Below are positions 48,466 to 60,165 of a stretch of 64,000 bases of DNA, piece by piece. The first letter of the stretch is position 1. Each line of letters opens with the position of its first letter. The position numbers and the translations under genes were made by a program. Source of the DNA: Plantago major (lineage: Eukaryota; Streptophyta; Magnoliopsida; Lamiales; Plantaginaceae); NCBI GenBank assembly GCA_026545765.1, contig CM048840.1, positions 89,184,877 through 89,248,876 of the forward strand, given 5' to 3'. A model generated the notes under the pieces. The model saw nothing but the letters and a program-made list of their open reading frames with translations. It was not told the DNA's origin and searched no databases.

Positions 48466-49189
48466 TTATAACTTCAAATGGGAACTCAAATATAAAGCTT
48501 TTCCAACAGAGTACTTATCAACCATACAAATAAAAAAAGTATTGCCTTGCAAATAAGGAGCAGAGGGTTTAATTACCTGTAAACAAGAAGCAACAGAGAC
48601 TTTAATTAACGCCCTGAAAATGGAATAGCATAAAACGCTTAGGTAAAAAAGGAATTCTTCATAAAGTCATGAACTAGGTTTGATTTAGATTACTTACAAG
48701 TAGGGTGTTGACAAAGATCAGCTGATTGAAGTCTACACCCAATCGACATATATATATATATATACTATATACACAGCCAGTAGAAAGAATTTTGAGCATT
48801 GGAGGGAAAAGGAAAATTATATTTTGGGTTGGAGGGAAAACATACGAGAAGGAAAGGGTGGAAGATAAAAGTCTGAAATTACAATAATTTTAAGATAGAT
48901 TGAAGTTGTAAAAGAGAGATGGAAGGAGAGATGATACATTGCTTCTTTCCCGCAAGATATCAATTGTTGGCAGATTTTTGGTGTGAAAATTTGAGATTAT
49001 CCCTCATTCCCTCTTTTCCCTAATTTTCAATCTTTTCTTTATTTTCCTGATTTTCCACATATTTACCAAACACAAGGAAAATAAAATTTTCCCTTATTTG
49101 TTTTCCTTTCCCCTATTTTCCTTCCAAACAAACACAGCATAAATCTAAATCAATCTCACAAAATCCACGTACAGTACCCACTCCGTGGT

Positions 49190-49325
49190 TTTGGACGGAG
49201 AGGGGATTTCGCACAGGGTTTAGTATAAATTGGGAGATTTGGTACAAATGAGGTAAGGAGGAGGGGGGGGGGGGGGGGGGGGGGGGGTATAAGTGATAAT
49301 TGAGGGGTGTAGAGTTGTTTACAAG
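49190..49325. mobile_element. MITE family B remnant with poly-G tract
   Basis: GCACAGGGTTTAGTATAAATTGGGAGATTTGG and GATAATTGAGGGGTGTA match the MITE at 56,125-56,570 (GTATAAATTGAGGGGTTTGG; AATAATTGAGGGGTGTA). A run of more than 20 G lies at about 49,264-49,287 between them. Confidence 0.6.
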
Positions 49326-49329
49326 TCAT

Positions 49330-50237
49330 GTTGTTGCACGATTATTACGTCTCGAGAAATATCCATGTGAGAGCTCTCATTCAAGTTGTTGGTAGAGTTA
49401 TGCACGTAGAGCAAATTTCATTGCAGTAAAACGTATTTTGGTAGCTGAAATAAAACGTATTATGTTATTCAAATTTTTTGATTGTGTTTTATCTGTATAT
49501 TTACATGAGTTAAACAATAAGATCATTTCGTTTGCCTGAGACACTAAAGAAAAAATGCCAGATCCAAGTGTACTGGGAAGCAACCGCCTCTATGATAAGT
49601 GTAGTTGTTTTATCTTTTTCCTTGGAACTGACCTTTCCAAGCCGAAAGACATTTCTTCCATTCCCAGTGCATACAATTATGAAACAACATCAAGAGTCAA
49701 GAACATCAGATCAAATGATGTTAAACAAGTATATCAAGTCACTAAAAAAGAATCGAATTTCAAAGTTTGTTCAGTCTAATTCAAAATTTCCAACCAATTG
49801 GACACGTCTAACATATTTTATAACAGGAGAAGGATCACTATAATTGATTCCATTTAGTTTGCCACCATAGAACTCAACGGTTACACCTACTTGTTCACTA
49901 TACTTCGATTCTGCTCTAGTGCTCAAAGCCTCATACGACAAAGTCTTGAAATTCTTTTCAATTAATGAAGAGAAAAAATAAAATGAAGTTACAACACAAT
50001 TGCTCAGCCTATCTGCATTGCATGTTAATAAGGAAACAAGGCAAGTCGTCCGATTGCAGCACACCTCAAAAGGACACAAGGAAAAAAATATAAAAACAAA
50101 TCTTAAAATGTAACGACGATTTATACTATTAAATCGTCAAATGTAGCATTACTCGTAATAAATCATGCCTTTCTGCTGATCATCAAAAAGGGTTGGTGTA
50201 AAAGTCTCCAGAATGTGATATCATCATCATTTGGTGC
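49330..50237. other. Intergenic DNA and presumed ADF 3' UTR
   Basis: No gene recognised in 49,330-50,000. The 3' UTR of the minus-strand ADF gene presumably occupies the right-hand few hundred bases. Short frames here lack family resemblance. Confidence 0.4.
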
Positions 50238-51306
50238 TCAAAATGCACGAGATTTTACAATATCAAGGCTCATTTCGCTCGGATCTGTTGCTTGTAGTTC
50301 GACTTGGATGCCATCGAGTTCTCTCTTAAACCTATCCTTGGAACTAGCATACACCATCTTACTCCTTATCCTTGACGAATCAGGAGACCTGATAACGAAA
50401 AACAAGAAACGGAAGCCTCAAAATCAGAAGAGTTCACAATTGTTAATTTGTTATGCTGCCATAGATAAGCATACTCTGTGAGGTATTTACCATGCAATGA
50501 AAAATATCTTGCTTTTCTGGACATTTTCGTTAGTTGTGAAATCAAAATCATAGACAGCATAACGACACTCATTCTCAGGGAGGCTGGCGGAGAAATCATC
50601 GTAGCTTTCACCTGGCTGTCCAAGCTTTTCAACCGTCACCTGCTGGATGTTCTCCTCTATCTTAAAAATTATGAAACGGTAATTCCTTTTCGCCTTCAGC
50701 TCCAAGAACCTCAACTTACAGTCGTCATGCACTGACATTCCAGACGCGGCGTTTGCCTGTACATTACCAGATTACATAACAGAAACAAACGTCATGTCTA
50801 CAATTGAGCACATACTATGTTCGTTTATATATAAAACTACCTCTATATTTCGAGAAATTACACTTACCCCACTCACCTTTTTTCCATGATTTACCATTTG
50901 TAAATTATCCACCTACTTCATCTGAGGACACTACATATATATCCCTAAAGAGAGTCGGTGTAATTTCTTGAAACAGGGGAGGAGGATGTGCAATTGAAAA
51001 ATTCGGAAGGGCCGAGTGTAAATATACAATACATGATTGACCATTAGTACATTGTTTAAGAGAAAATGTTCGTGAAAATCAAAATCATGCAGATCCTAAT
51101 CTATGATCCCAGCTTGAAAATGACATTGATTTCAGTTTCCTACATTTCCATTGGAAACCTCACATTGTTTCCAACTTTTAGATCACATAAATAAAGCGCG
51201 ATGAAGAATCAAATTTCTGGACATAACGTATCAAAACATTACGAAACATATCTTAAAAACGAACGGATACAAGATAAAGGTGAAACAGAGGAAGTATACA
51301 TACCAT
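50238..51306 (-). CDS. ADF7: Actin-depolymerizing factor, ADF7/ADF10-like
   Basis: Severs and depolymerises actin filaments in the cytoplasm. Coding exons complement(51306..51304), complement(50756..50491), complement(50388..50238); 420 nt, 139 residues, the usual plant ADF length. As in other plant ADF genes the first exon contributes only the ATG (ATG|GTATGT). The protein begins [24 protein letters not shown] with the regulatory Ser6, and carries [23 protein letters not shown] (actin-binding long helix region) and [22 protein letters not shown]. The stretch [11 protein letters not shown] plus the C-terminus [13 protein letters not shown] is most like the Arabidopsis ADF7/ADF10 subclass, known from pollen; that assignment is from memory of the family, not an alignment. 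All introns GT-AG and in phase. Confidence 0.94.
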
Positions 51307-52013
51307 CCTGTCCAACTTTTGAGGGAGGAGCCTGAAGCAAATGTGAAAGAGAAGATGGAATGAGAAAAAGGAAAACAAAGAAAGAAGAGAGAGAGGCAAT
51401 TACACAGAACAAGATCCTTGAATGTAGGTTCTTGGGAGACTGATATTCAATGGGAAAATTTAGATGGACACAAATAAGTAGTTATCTTGATTCATCATTA
51501 AGTGTTCTCTATCATGCTTCCACGTTTTGACAATGTTGTGCATTTGGGATATTCTAAATTTAGTTAACAGATCAACTTTCAGGGCATAAACTATGTGCAT
51601 GCCTCAACTCTGAGTCACAAATGACTCGGTCAAGGTCTTGTTATGGAAAGTAAGATTTTAGCATTCAACTAATCATCCCTTACCACTCGAACCAACAATT
51701 TCCAATTAAATTAACCTCAAAAGAGAACAAGATAAAGTCAGGGTATACAACGTGTTTGTTTGGTTTCGTGGGAAGCAACTCTGTTCCATTTATGTCATTG
51801 ATTAACTGGCAAGTATAAACTTCTTTGATTAATGAATTTCACAGCCCATATCTAAGGCTTCTCTGAGATAACGAATTCTCTGGGTAATAATAGTTTTGGA
51901 GCATATAAAAGTTCGTCACAGGCAGAATTTTCAGACGGCTTCAATTGCCATGTGTTATACAAATGAATCAGATTCAGGTACAAATGAAAACCGAGCAGGG
52001 GGATAGTCATGAA
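51307..52013. other. ADF upstream region and serine racemase 3' flank
   Basis: Minus-strand ADF leader and promoter at the left, 3' UTR of the next gene at the right. No other feature recognised. Confidence 0.5.
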
Positions 52014-53334
52014 TCATACTCGATCATTCAAGGATTGCCAAAGTACACCCAGATCGACATTGCCCCCTGAAAGTATAATGCCAACATTTTTGCAATCTTT
52101 CCAAGCAAGATTGTTCCTGAACATGTCGGATAGAACAGCTGCAAGACCAATAGCTCCACTCGGCTCCACAGCTACCTTGAGGATTTCGTAACACAGCCTC
52201 ATTGCTTCTATTATCTCTTTATCCTCGACAATTATAATATCATCCACCAAATCCCTAACAACGGGCCTGGAATTGAACGGAAGAAAGAAGTTATCCAACA
52301 TAGGATTTGATAGCTAGTCAATACAATCTGGGACTCACGCACGAAATTAACTGCAGCACTGACCAATTGCAAAAAAAAATGTGTGATTTTCTTTCCAGAG
52401 AGATGGAAGCAAGTTCATTTTGCAAGCATTTGAATTCACAAGTAACAAATGTGAATAATCCCAGACTTAAAAATAACAAAACTATGTCGCAAAAGGATCC
52501 GAAGTTACCATGTGAGATCGCCGAGAGAAGCTCTGAGGCCATCAGCTATTGTTTTGGTCTCAGGTAGAATCACAATACTGCCAGCTTCTTTGGACCGAGC
52601 AGAATCATCAGCACCCTTAGGTTCAGCAGCTAATATTCGTATTGCAGGATTTATCGACTTGGCAGCAATAGCCACCCCTGATATCAAACCCCCTCCTACA
52701 ATGCAAGGCACGAGCATATCGGAAACATGAGTTATTGCATGAATTGATGGATTCAGGCAGAATGACAAAATTAACCTACCGCTTATTGGCACTATTATGG
52801 TATCGATTTGAGGGGCCTGCTCCAGAAGCTCAAGTGATATAGTTCCTTGTCCACTGAGATTAATGAAATCTAAGTAGTACACATTCTGAATGAAAATATT
52901 CATTGTTTCAATTGTTCTCTATGTTAACAAAGTACACCTGGATGTTATATTGTACAGCAACAATTTGTATTACTTTGAATAGTTGGATCATGAATTATAA
53001 TGAATCTGAACTTATTTTGACACCTCAAATTTACTCGAGAATAGGGCAAGGAATGCATGTTTTCCATATAGTTTATCCGACAGTAATCCTTTAGATTCCA
53101 TTCCTCAGCATTTCATAAGGATCTCTCCGTTTTGCATGAAACGACACATGGAGGGAATGTCAATCATAAATGATCCGCAATCTAAAGACGAGTAATTGCA
53201 GCAAATCCAAAGAATAATCTCAACATCGAAACAGAAACCTATGGATACTGTTTCACAGATTTGGGAATTTTGTCTCTTGTTATTAGCATCAAGTGCAACT
53301 CAGAATAGCTTCAACCCAAAGCATATAATTATAC

Positions 53335-53370
<36 letters not shown>

Positions 53371-54587
53371 CTCTAATGAAACAACAAAGAGTACAGGTTA
53401 GATTTCATCCATAGAAGCAAATGCCACCAGTTGATGTAAAGGGCAGTGCAGAAGGAAAAAGCACTGGAGATAGTTTCCCAGGTGAAACATAAAGAGGGAA
53501 TCGTGGAGGTAGGTCAATTATTTAAGTTAAGCTACAATTTTGGGCTTCCTCTTATAATAGCCAAGTTATTATGATCAACTAATAACTTGATCAAAAATTC
53601 TAATTACCCTGAAACAGTCTATCGTGATCATAAAGATTAGAATATTAAAAAGGACAAACTTAAATAGAAGTCAGCCAAGAACCAATGAGCTTTTTATCAC
53701 CATGAAGATTTTTTTTTTATAGGTATTGATTAAATGCTCCTACTTATATTGAAAAAAGTTGCCAGTTGTAATGCTATATATTAGAGCACTGATAATTGAT
53801 AGGACTGAAAAAAATGCAGCAGAATGAAAGTAGGGAGTCAGTTCCAATTTTCTAAACTATGTGTTATAACAAAGACCAACCAGTACGAGAACCTACCTCA
53901 TGATACGCCCATCATTATATGGATGAATAAGAACAGCTCCGGTATCTTGTAACACCTTCGCAGCAACCTCCTCTCTAGATTGCATTGTTGCCTCACTCCA
54001 TATAACATGGCCACCATAACGGATGACATTCTGAACTTTGCATTTTGGAGCATTATTCGGAATGACTATATGTGCTGGTATGCCCCGTACTTTTGCCGCC
54101 AAAGCAAGAGCGGCAGCATGATTACCACTATATTTGAAAAGCATGAACATGCATTAATATGTGCTCAATTCATAAAGATCATGTAATTAGTAGAATCAGA
54201 ATGTACCTGCTGTGCGTTACGACACCTTTCGCTGCCTGATCATCGGAAAGTGAAAATACAGCATTGCAGGCTCCTCTAAATTTGAATGCTCCACTGATGA
54301 TCCAGGGAAAGAATAATACTTCATTCAAATGCACGGACTCTCCAAAATGTAATGTTTAATTCAGGCAGAATTTAAACCTATTCAGTTACAAATACAGTAA
54401 ATGTATCACACCCTTTTTGCAAACATTCACATTTGAAGTAGAGTTTTCTTCCAGAAAGAGAATCCAGAGTTTCCGAGGACAAGACTGGAGTCCTATGCAC
54501 ATATGAACTGATGCACTCTTGGGCTTCTCTCACTGAGCAAATATCAGCAGCATATGTAAATCTGGACAATTCGGTCTTTGCTTCCAT
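52014..54587 (-). CDS. SR: Serine racemase (PLP-dependent)
   Basis: Interconverts L- and D-serine and also dehydrates serine to pyruvate (family knowledge); fold type II PLP enzyme. Exons on the minus strand: 54587..54412, 54293..54207, 54127..53897, 52853..52780, 52695..52509, 52266..52014; 1,008 nt, 335 residues, close to the 331 of Arabidopsis SR. PLP Lys63 in GGAFKFRGA; SSGNHAAA (Ser88 equivalent to the catalytic Ser84 of the human enzyme, Asn90); glycine loop ISGGGLISG; EPKGADD as metal-binding region; EPSGAIGLAA and SGGNVDLG at the end. All junctions GT-AG with consistent phase. The start at 54,587 (MEAKTELS) follows an acceptor-like TAG, so at least one 5'UTR intron is likely, with a non-coding exon near 56,060 (CTTCAACAG|GTACTG). 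Threonine dehydratase is a paralogous alternative, but length and lack of ACT domains argue for SR. Confidence 0.94.
53338..53369. repeat. Poly-A tract in serine racemase intron
   Basis: About 31 consecutive A inside the 1.04-kb intron between the third and fourth coding exons. Possibly the tail of a small retroposon; no body recognised. Confidence 0.85.
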
Positions 54588-54599
54588 CTAGTAGAAGAA

Positions 54600-56060
54600 T
54601 CCATGGTACAAATTTTATTACCTCATCTTCAGAACAGATTGGATTAGTTTGGATGATTCAGTCACTTGATAGCAAAAAATAAATCATACTATGTGTTTCT
54701 CAACATGAATGAATAAAAGATGGGGACCAGGACATATAACAGTCAGGTGTAATCTTCAGGGTTGACCACTATATTTCGAAAAAATGGTGCCAAGCCTATA
54801 TCCCAGTGTCCATGAAACAGCATAGATACTACAGAGATGATTAAAAAAATTTAAAAAATTAAAAAATAAAAAAAAAGAGATTAAATATACAAGCTACAGT
54901 CAACAAATCCTCGTATAGAAGCTACACGAGATGTTAATTAAACCATTTTAAGAGGGAAGGTTACAACAAAAGTGTTTTGCCCCAACCTGTGTTACCTGGT
55001 CTATTTAGTCTTGCATACCATGACAGAAACTCGACACTCCGACATGCGTATGTGGAAGGATATATACAAGAAGTTTGATAGTAAGGAGAAAATGTTACAT
55101 GGAAACAAATCTAAATGCAACATGATAAAACTCTCAAATGCTGTCCTCATAACAGAAGCAACCAACTACCAGATCCTATGTGATGTCACCGAGAATGAAG
55201 GAAGAAATAAAGCTCTCAAAGACTATATATTACCAGCAGTATTGTCAGTGGTGTTGTCACAGTCACAACACCACTGGCATGACACCGTCAATACAAATTT
55301 CTGCAGATCAGAAAGCTCCTAGAAAATCCGAACATATATTACATGTAAGTGTAGGATAGAATAGTACAGTACAATGAATATAGTCCGCTCTTTCCTATAT
55401 ACACTAGAGGTTAGATTCTTGAAAATCATTTAACTTTGCAAGTGTGAATAACAAAACACCAATTAATGTCCATGTCCTCCACAAATCATTCTGATATGGC
55501 ACTCAGGAGTCAGGACACTTCCTTATAGCCCGATAAGTGGAATTTTTCATGAAAAAGCCGATATGACCCTGAATTTATTATGCACTGAATTTGGCTACAT
55601 AACGCGGAGTTTGGTTAACATAGACAAAGCTTAGATAGCACCAGACTATATATCCCTAATAAGTTGTCAGCAACAAAAAATGTTAGACTGAGTTGTATCT
55701 CCTGAATGGATTAACATAGTAATTGGTCTAATCTCAAATGGTTGGCATAACATAACACAGCTTATTATCCGAAAATAAAATGCAGGCAGTAACAGGAAGA
55801 ACAAATGGAGTTCTCTTTTCTACTCTAAATCTACTCAAAACAAATGGAGGTGTCAACAGGAAAGTTACTGAAAAAGGGTTAAATGACTGAAAGCTAACCG
55901 TGGAAGTAAAAAGATTCAAGGTATTCTTTCACCTATTCGTAGTATTGACACTCAAAAGTAGAATATCATTCATTCCATCTATATCCAGACAAAAAACATA
56001 TTGGAATTGAACTAAAACTCAAAGAAATTGAACGAGGAATTCAACACGAACTCAGTACCT
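54600..56060 (-). other. Presumed 5'UTR intron of serine racemase
   Basis: Between the start codon and a plausible donor at about 56,058 (minus-strand AACAG|GTACTGAG). No gene of its own recognised; an open frame at 54,972-55,322 on the + strand has no family features. Confidence 0.35.
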
Positions 56061-56124
56061 GTTGAAGTGCGAACAAGATATGGATATTGAATTAGTCCAA
56101 GTAAGAGCCCTAATTATGGGATTT

Positions 56125-56570
56125 TTTTCATTTACAACGGGTAAACAGTATAAAACACCCCTCAATTATCAGTTATTGGCGCGGAATGACCTCAATTGTC
56201 AAAATTGCACCAAATCCCAACAATTTATACTAAACCCTGCGCAAAATTTCATGGATTGCATATATTCATTTCAGAGCAAGGAAAGGGCTATGTTTGGATG
56301 AAATTTCATGGATTGCATATATTCATTTCAGAGCAAGGAAAGGGCTATGTTTGGATGAAATTTCATGGATTGCATATATTTATCTAGGGTATTTCTGTCG
56401 TTACATATTTCTTGTTACATATAAACGGAATGAAAGTGAGGGCATGTGACGCAGAGTTTTGTATAAATTGAGGGGTTTGGTGTAATTTTGATAATTGAGT
56501 GGGATTCGTGCTAGTAACTAATAATTGAGGGGTGTATTATGCTGTTTACCCCATTTACCACTCGCATGTT
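56125..56570. mobile_element. MITE family B, with internal 57-bp tandem repeat
   Basis: Inverted arms of about 120 bp: GGGTAAACAGTATAAAACACCCCTCAATTAT... at left and ...ATAATTGAGGGGTGTATTATGCTGTTTACCCC at right. ATTTAC on both sides may be the target duplication. Inside, 56,245-56,385 holds two and a half copies of a 57-bp unit (TTTCATGGATTGCATATATT...GGGCTATGTTTGG). It lies just upstream of the presumed serine racemase promoter. Confidence 0.7.
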
Positions 56571-56579
56571 AGTGTGTTG

Positions 56580-57176
56580 ACTGTTGCACAAGGACCATAT
56601 TCCTCGTTTGTGTTTCCTTGTCATTTTTTGCTTGTTTTTGCCAAATTTTGATTAAAGTTTATTTTAATCTAACGTTGGTAGTATTTCATGTTTTTTTATT
56701 TAATAATCAGCTTAAATTTATAAAAACAAGAAGTTTTGGTGTAAGGGACGACTAATCGATTGAAACCTAACCTTTTGAACGACGCGGTTACTCATGGGCT
56801 CAGAGTTATATGTTGGTCTCATTGTACTGACACAAGTACTTTCCTGCGCGAACCGGGAGACTTCCATGTTGGTCACCCTCATAAGATTGTTTCAGAGCAA
56901 GCACACATAAATTTGAAGTTCTTATAGATGGATTTCCAAAAATATTGGTGCACTTTATTTGTATGAGTAAAGTTTTCAATCTCTTTAAACTCTCTGAAAC
57001 TTAAATGGAAACTTTGGGGCATTACAAGTAGTGTTTGAAAAGATTAATTTAGTTTGTTGATTTTAATTTTTTTTTTTTTAAAAGGCTATTACATACTTAA
57101 AGCAGTTAGAAGCGGCTATTGGGTTGCTTCTCTCCTTTTGACGGTTACCCCTTTTTTCTGGAGAAGTTGTAATACT
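56580..57176. other. Unrecognised intergenic DNA
   Basis: Nothing recognised. Confidence 0.5.
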
Positions 57177-57590
57177 CTCTCCATTCCATATAAAACTTGT
57201 CATTTGACTTTGACCGGTCAACTGTCTCCTACTTTGACCATAAATTACTCTTAAACGATAATAGAAAATTAATAAAATCATATAATAAAATTTTAATTAT
57301 AAATGGGTTTTGAAAATTGTGTTTGGGAAGAAATTAAAGTTTTATACGGTTTTATAGGGTTGTTATATATGATGTGTAATAGTGAATTAATGTGTGTAAA
57401 AGTTTTTAAGATTATTTTATTGGTAAACAAGTAAAGTGAGAGAAAAGAGTATGTAGAAAGATAAAATTTAATTGAATTATGAATTTTTTGTGCATTAAAG
57501 ATACTGTTCAATGCGATTAAAATCGTCTGGCAAACCAGGCGGGAAGGATAATTTAATTAAAACCGAATTTTAATCGCAAGACAGGCAGAG
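57177..57590 (+). mobile_element. Half mariner-like MITE joined to MITE family A copy 3
   Basis: 57,177-57,291 is one half of a mariner-like MITE (TACTCTCTCCATTCCATA...TTTGACTTTGACC...AAACGATAATAG), sharing internal words with the one at 3,921. At about 57,292 it passes into family A sequence (GGGTTTTGAAAATTGTGTTTGGGAAG, GGTTTTATAGGGTTGTTATATATG), ending near 57,590. The join suggests one element inserted into, or recombined with, the other. Confidence 0.6.
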
Positions 57591-57616
57591 GTTTTAAAAA
57601 CATTACAAACATCATT

Positions 57617-57705
57617 AATAACATATATATATATATACATATATATATACATATATATATATATATGTATATATATACATATATATATACATATATATAT
57701 ATATG

Positions 57706-57757
<52 letters not shown>

Positions 57758-57768
57758 CATATATATAA
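57617..57768. repeat. Interrupted (AT)n / TATATATACA microsatellite
   Basis: About 150 bp of AT repeats interrupted regularly by AC and GT dinucleotides. Tyr-Ile open frames across it are artefacts. Confidence 0.95.
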
Positions 57769-58231
57769 AAGACAAGTTGCTATTTCAAAAGTTTTGTATA
57801 GAAACCAAATCCAAAATTGAATGTGAGCTTTTCTTTGATTTATTTGTATTTATTTGATTAAATAAATCAAAACAATTATATACAAGGAAATAATCCATTG
57901 TGATATGTGAATACACTAATCATGATAGTTGATGTACTAATTGATTGGTCAAATCCTATAAAATAGGCAAGTCAATAATCACTACATGATTAATTCATTC
58001 TCATTACAAGCCTTTCCAAAAAAAACGTGGTGATTCCTACACCATACATTATGATAAAGATAGGTAGGTCTATAAAATTATTATAAAGATATTTTCATTA
58101 AATTAAAATAACAAACTTAAAAAACACAAGAGAAACAATTTTTTGTAGAGATTCGATTCTATTTATGCTACATTTGTAAAACCTAGCCATCACTATATAA
58201 ACCCACACATTTCAATATAGGTTAACAAAAC

Positions 58232-59110
58232 ATGCAAATAGTTGATTTACCAAGCGACATGATTTCAAAGATCTTGGCCAATGTCTAATGTGATTCAACC
58301 GAGGATTTGATGCACAACCGTCTAAGGTATTGTTAGTACAAAATTCCAACGTTCTGGTAGTATTACAATGTTAACTTATGCTATTCATCTGCACTAATTC
58401 ACGTTAGTTATTTAGTTGCAAAACTCTCAATCAAGGTGGAATGCATCTGGTCCTTTTGGGAAGACTTCCTATCGGATGAGATATGATCATACCGAAATCA
58501 TTGATGAAGTTGTTGTACAATGCAAACAACCCAGAGGCAATCTACAAGAAAGCATTGGTGGTACGTTTCGATTTAAAATGGATGTTCGAACATTCCAAGT
58601 CGTATATGGCAATTAGCTCATAGTCTTCTCGTAACACATGAATTGTATTTAGATGATAAGAAGACTGAGGAATCATTCAACCGTCTCTATATAGCTAGGA
58701 AGTTGGGACAAACAGAGACAGACTACACCATTTCCCTTTTCAAACTATTGAACAAGAGCAAAATTATTAGAAAGGGTTTCCTATTAGACACCAAGGTGTG
58801 GAAGAGATAGCAAAACTCAAAGTTGGATTCAGTGGCATGTATAGGGTAAGCGGAAGGAGATTTTTACTGAGGATGCGCGTAATGGCTATGAATCTACAAG
58901 AGACCACTATTGCAAAAGTACCAAAATTCTGCACACCTAAGGTTCATGAAACGAACAAGTGTTGTAGTAATAATCAAATCTATGCATATGGGAGGATGGA
59001 TAGCTGCAAGTGGTGCATTGCAGACCTTGAAATGTTTAGCTTACCCCTAATTACGAATACCCAACAGAGTCGAGCAATTCAAGCTAAGTTTGGAACAAAT
59101 CGAGTTGTGT
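58232..59110 (+). pseudogene. Decayed F-box-like gene
   Basis: Starts MQIVDLPSDMISKILANV then a stop, then CDSTEDLMHNRLR, resembling the F-box of small plant F-box proteins (LPSD.I.KILA...S..DL...RLSCK). Further on, NNPEAIYKKALVVRFD resembles the NPEA.YR.G.V.YF segment that follows the F-box in the At2g35280/At1g67623-type family. The frame is broken in at least four places by stops and shifts up to about 59,100. Family recognition is from motif memory; moderate confidence. Confidence 0.5.
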
Positions 59111-59439
59111 ATTGTACATCTCAATTTTCAGTGTCCAAAAGTACCATTTCGTTATGTTATTTCAAATATCCCAAAAGGACCATTTAGTTTCGTTATTTCA
59201 AATTACTTTTTTCGATTGTATGCTAGAATGAATTTCAAGTTATTAGTGTGATGGTGTTGCTTTTCTAAATATTTATATTGTTAGTTGTTTTTCAGTTTAT
59301 CATCATCATCATTATTATTAATAGGAAAATTTACATCTGCTCCCCCTAATAAACACCTCTCACTCATCCAGATCCTCAACATTTTAACAATTACAGATTG
59401 GTCCATTTTCTATTTTCAAAGCTTACCATCCAAATATGG

Positions 59440-60165
59440 CCTTATTATTTTATTTTATTTTTGAGAAGGAAAAGGTTATATATTAACCAAGACAAAGAAG
59501 AAGTCATTACAAGTAGGAACAACGAAATGAAGAACATTTTTCACTGGCATACTAACAGGGAAAACATAAGCTTTCAACTATCAACTAACTAATTTCAATA
59601 AAATCAAATGGTAATGAATCATAGCCTGTTGCATCTTCAGCGAAATCATGGCAAAGCTGATGGGCGAGGCTGTTAGCTTCACGTCGAACGTGGACAATTT
59701 CTGTATTCAAGAAAGAGGTCAAAGACTGCTGCAAATCATCATAAATAGCGCCATTAGCTGAACGGGGAAATCGTTGATCTCTTAATTGCTTCATTACTTG
59801 CAAGGAGTCGCCTTCAAGTATGATTTGGGGAAAGTCCATCCTTTTTGCCATGACAACAGTGAGTCTGGCTGCCAGAAGTTCGACTGTCTCTACACTGTAA
59901 TCAACCAAGAGTTTCTTGCGACTCCAGACCAACACAAGTCACGTATGGTCTCGTGCAACTGTGGCTATACCACCAGGAATGCCAGATTTTGGCATGGCTG
60001 CATCAAAATTAATTTTTATCCAGCCTATAGGGGGTGCCTTCCAAGGCCCCAAGAGAGCCCCCTTCTCCGAAATGTTACCAACGGGTTGGTACTGATTAGA
60101 CCTGAAAAGGTTAGAATATTGCATGACAAAAGCAAAAGTTTCCAAGGGAGTAATGACAAAAGTTT
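59440..60165 (-). mobile_element. 5'-truncated LINE tail with RNase H domain
   Basis: Same family as 33,868-34,665. Read on minus: PIGWIKINFDAAMPKSGIPGG (Asp), then LLVDYSVETVELLAARL (Glu), IILEGDSLQVM (Asp), VHVRREANSLAHQLCHDF and a final FIEIS. One stop separates ...ARDHT from LVWSRKKLL at about 59,937. The right border at about 60,165 abuts LTR sequence. Confidence 0.8.

Larger units (their letters stand above)
47396..49139. mobile_element. TIR DNA transposon (PIF/Harbinger-like) carrying a gene fragment
   Basis: 1,744 bp with long, almost identical inverted repeats: left TGTTGTGTTTGTTTGGAAGG, right TGCTGTGTTTGTTTGGAAGG, matching for about 55 bp and then again at TTTTCCTTGTGTTTGG. Flanked by TAA on both sides (47,393-47,395; 49,140-49,142), which suits PIF/Harbinger, but a 3-bp match is weak evidence. 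It contains a UDP-glycosyltransferase fragment and a later hAT MITE. No transposase. Confidence 0.72.

Noticed and set aside
52014-54587. Threonine dehydratase as identity of the PLP gene
   Set aside because: No C-terminal ACT-like regulatory domains, length 335 residues and motif order fit serine racemase better.
54972-55322. 116-codon + strand frame
   Set aside because: Lies in the presumed 5'UTR intron of serine racemase, no family features, composition like surrounding non-coding DNA.
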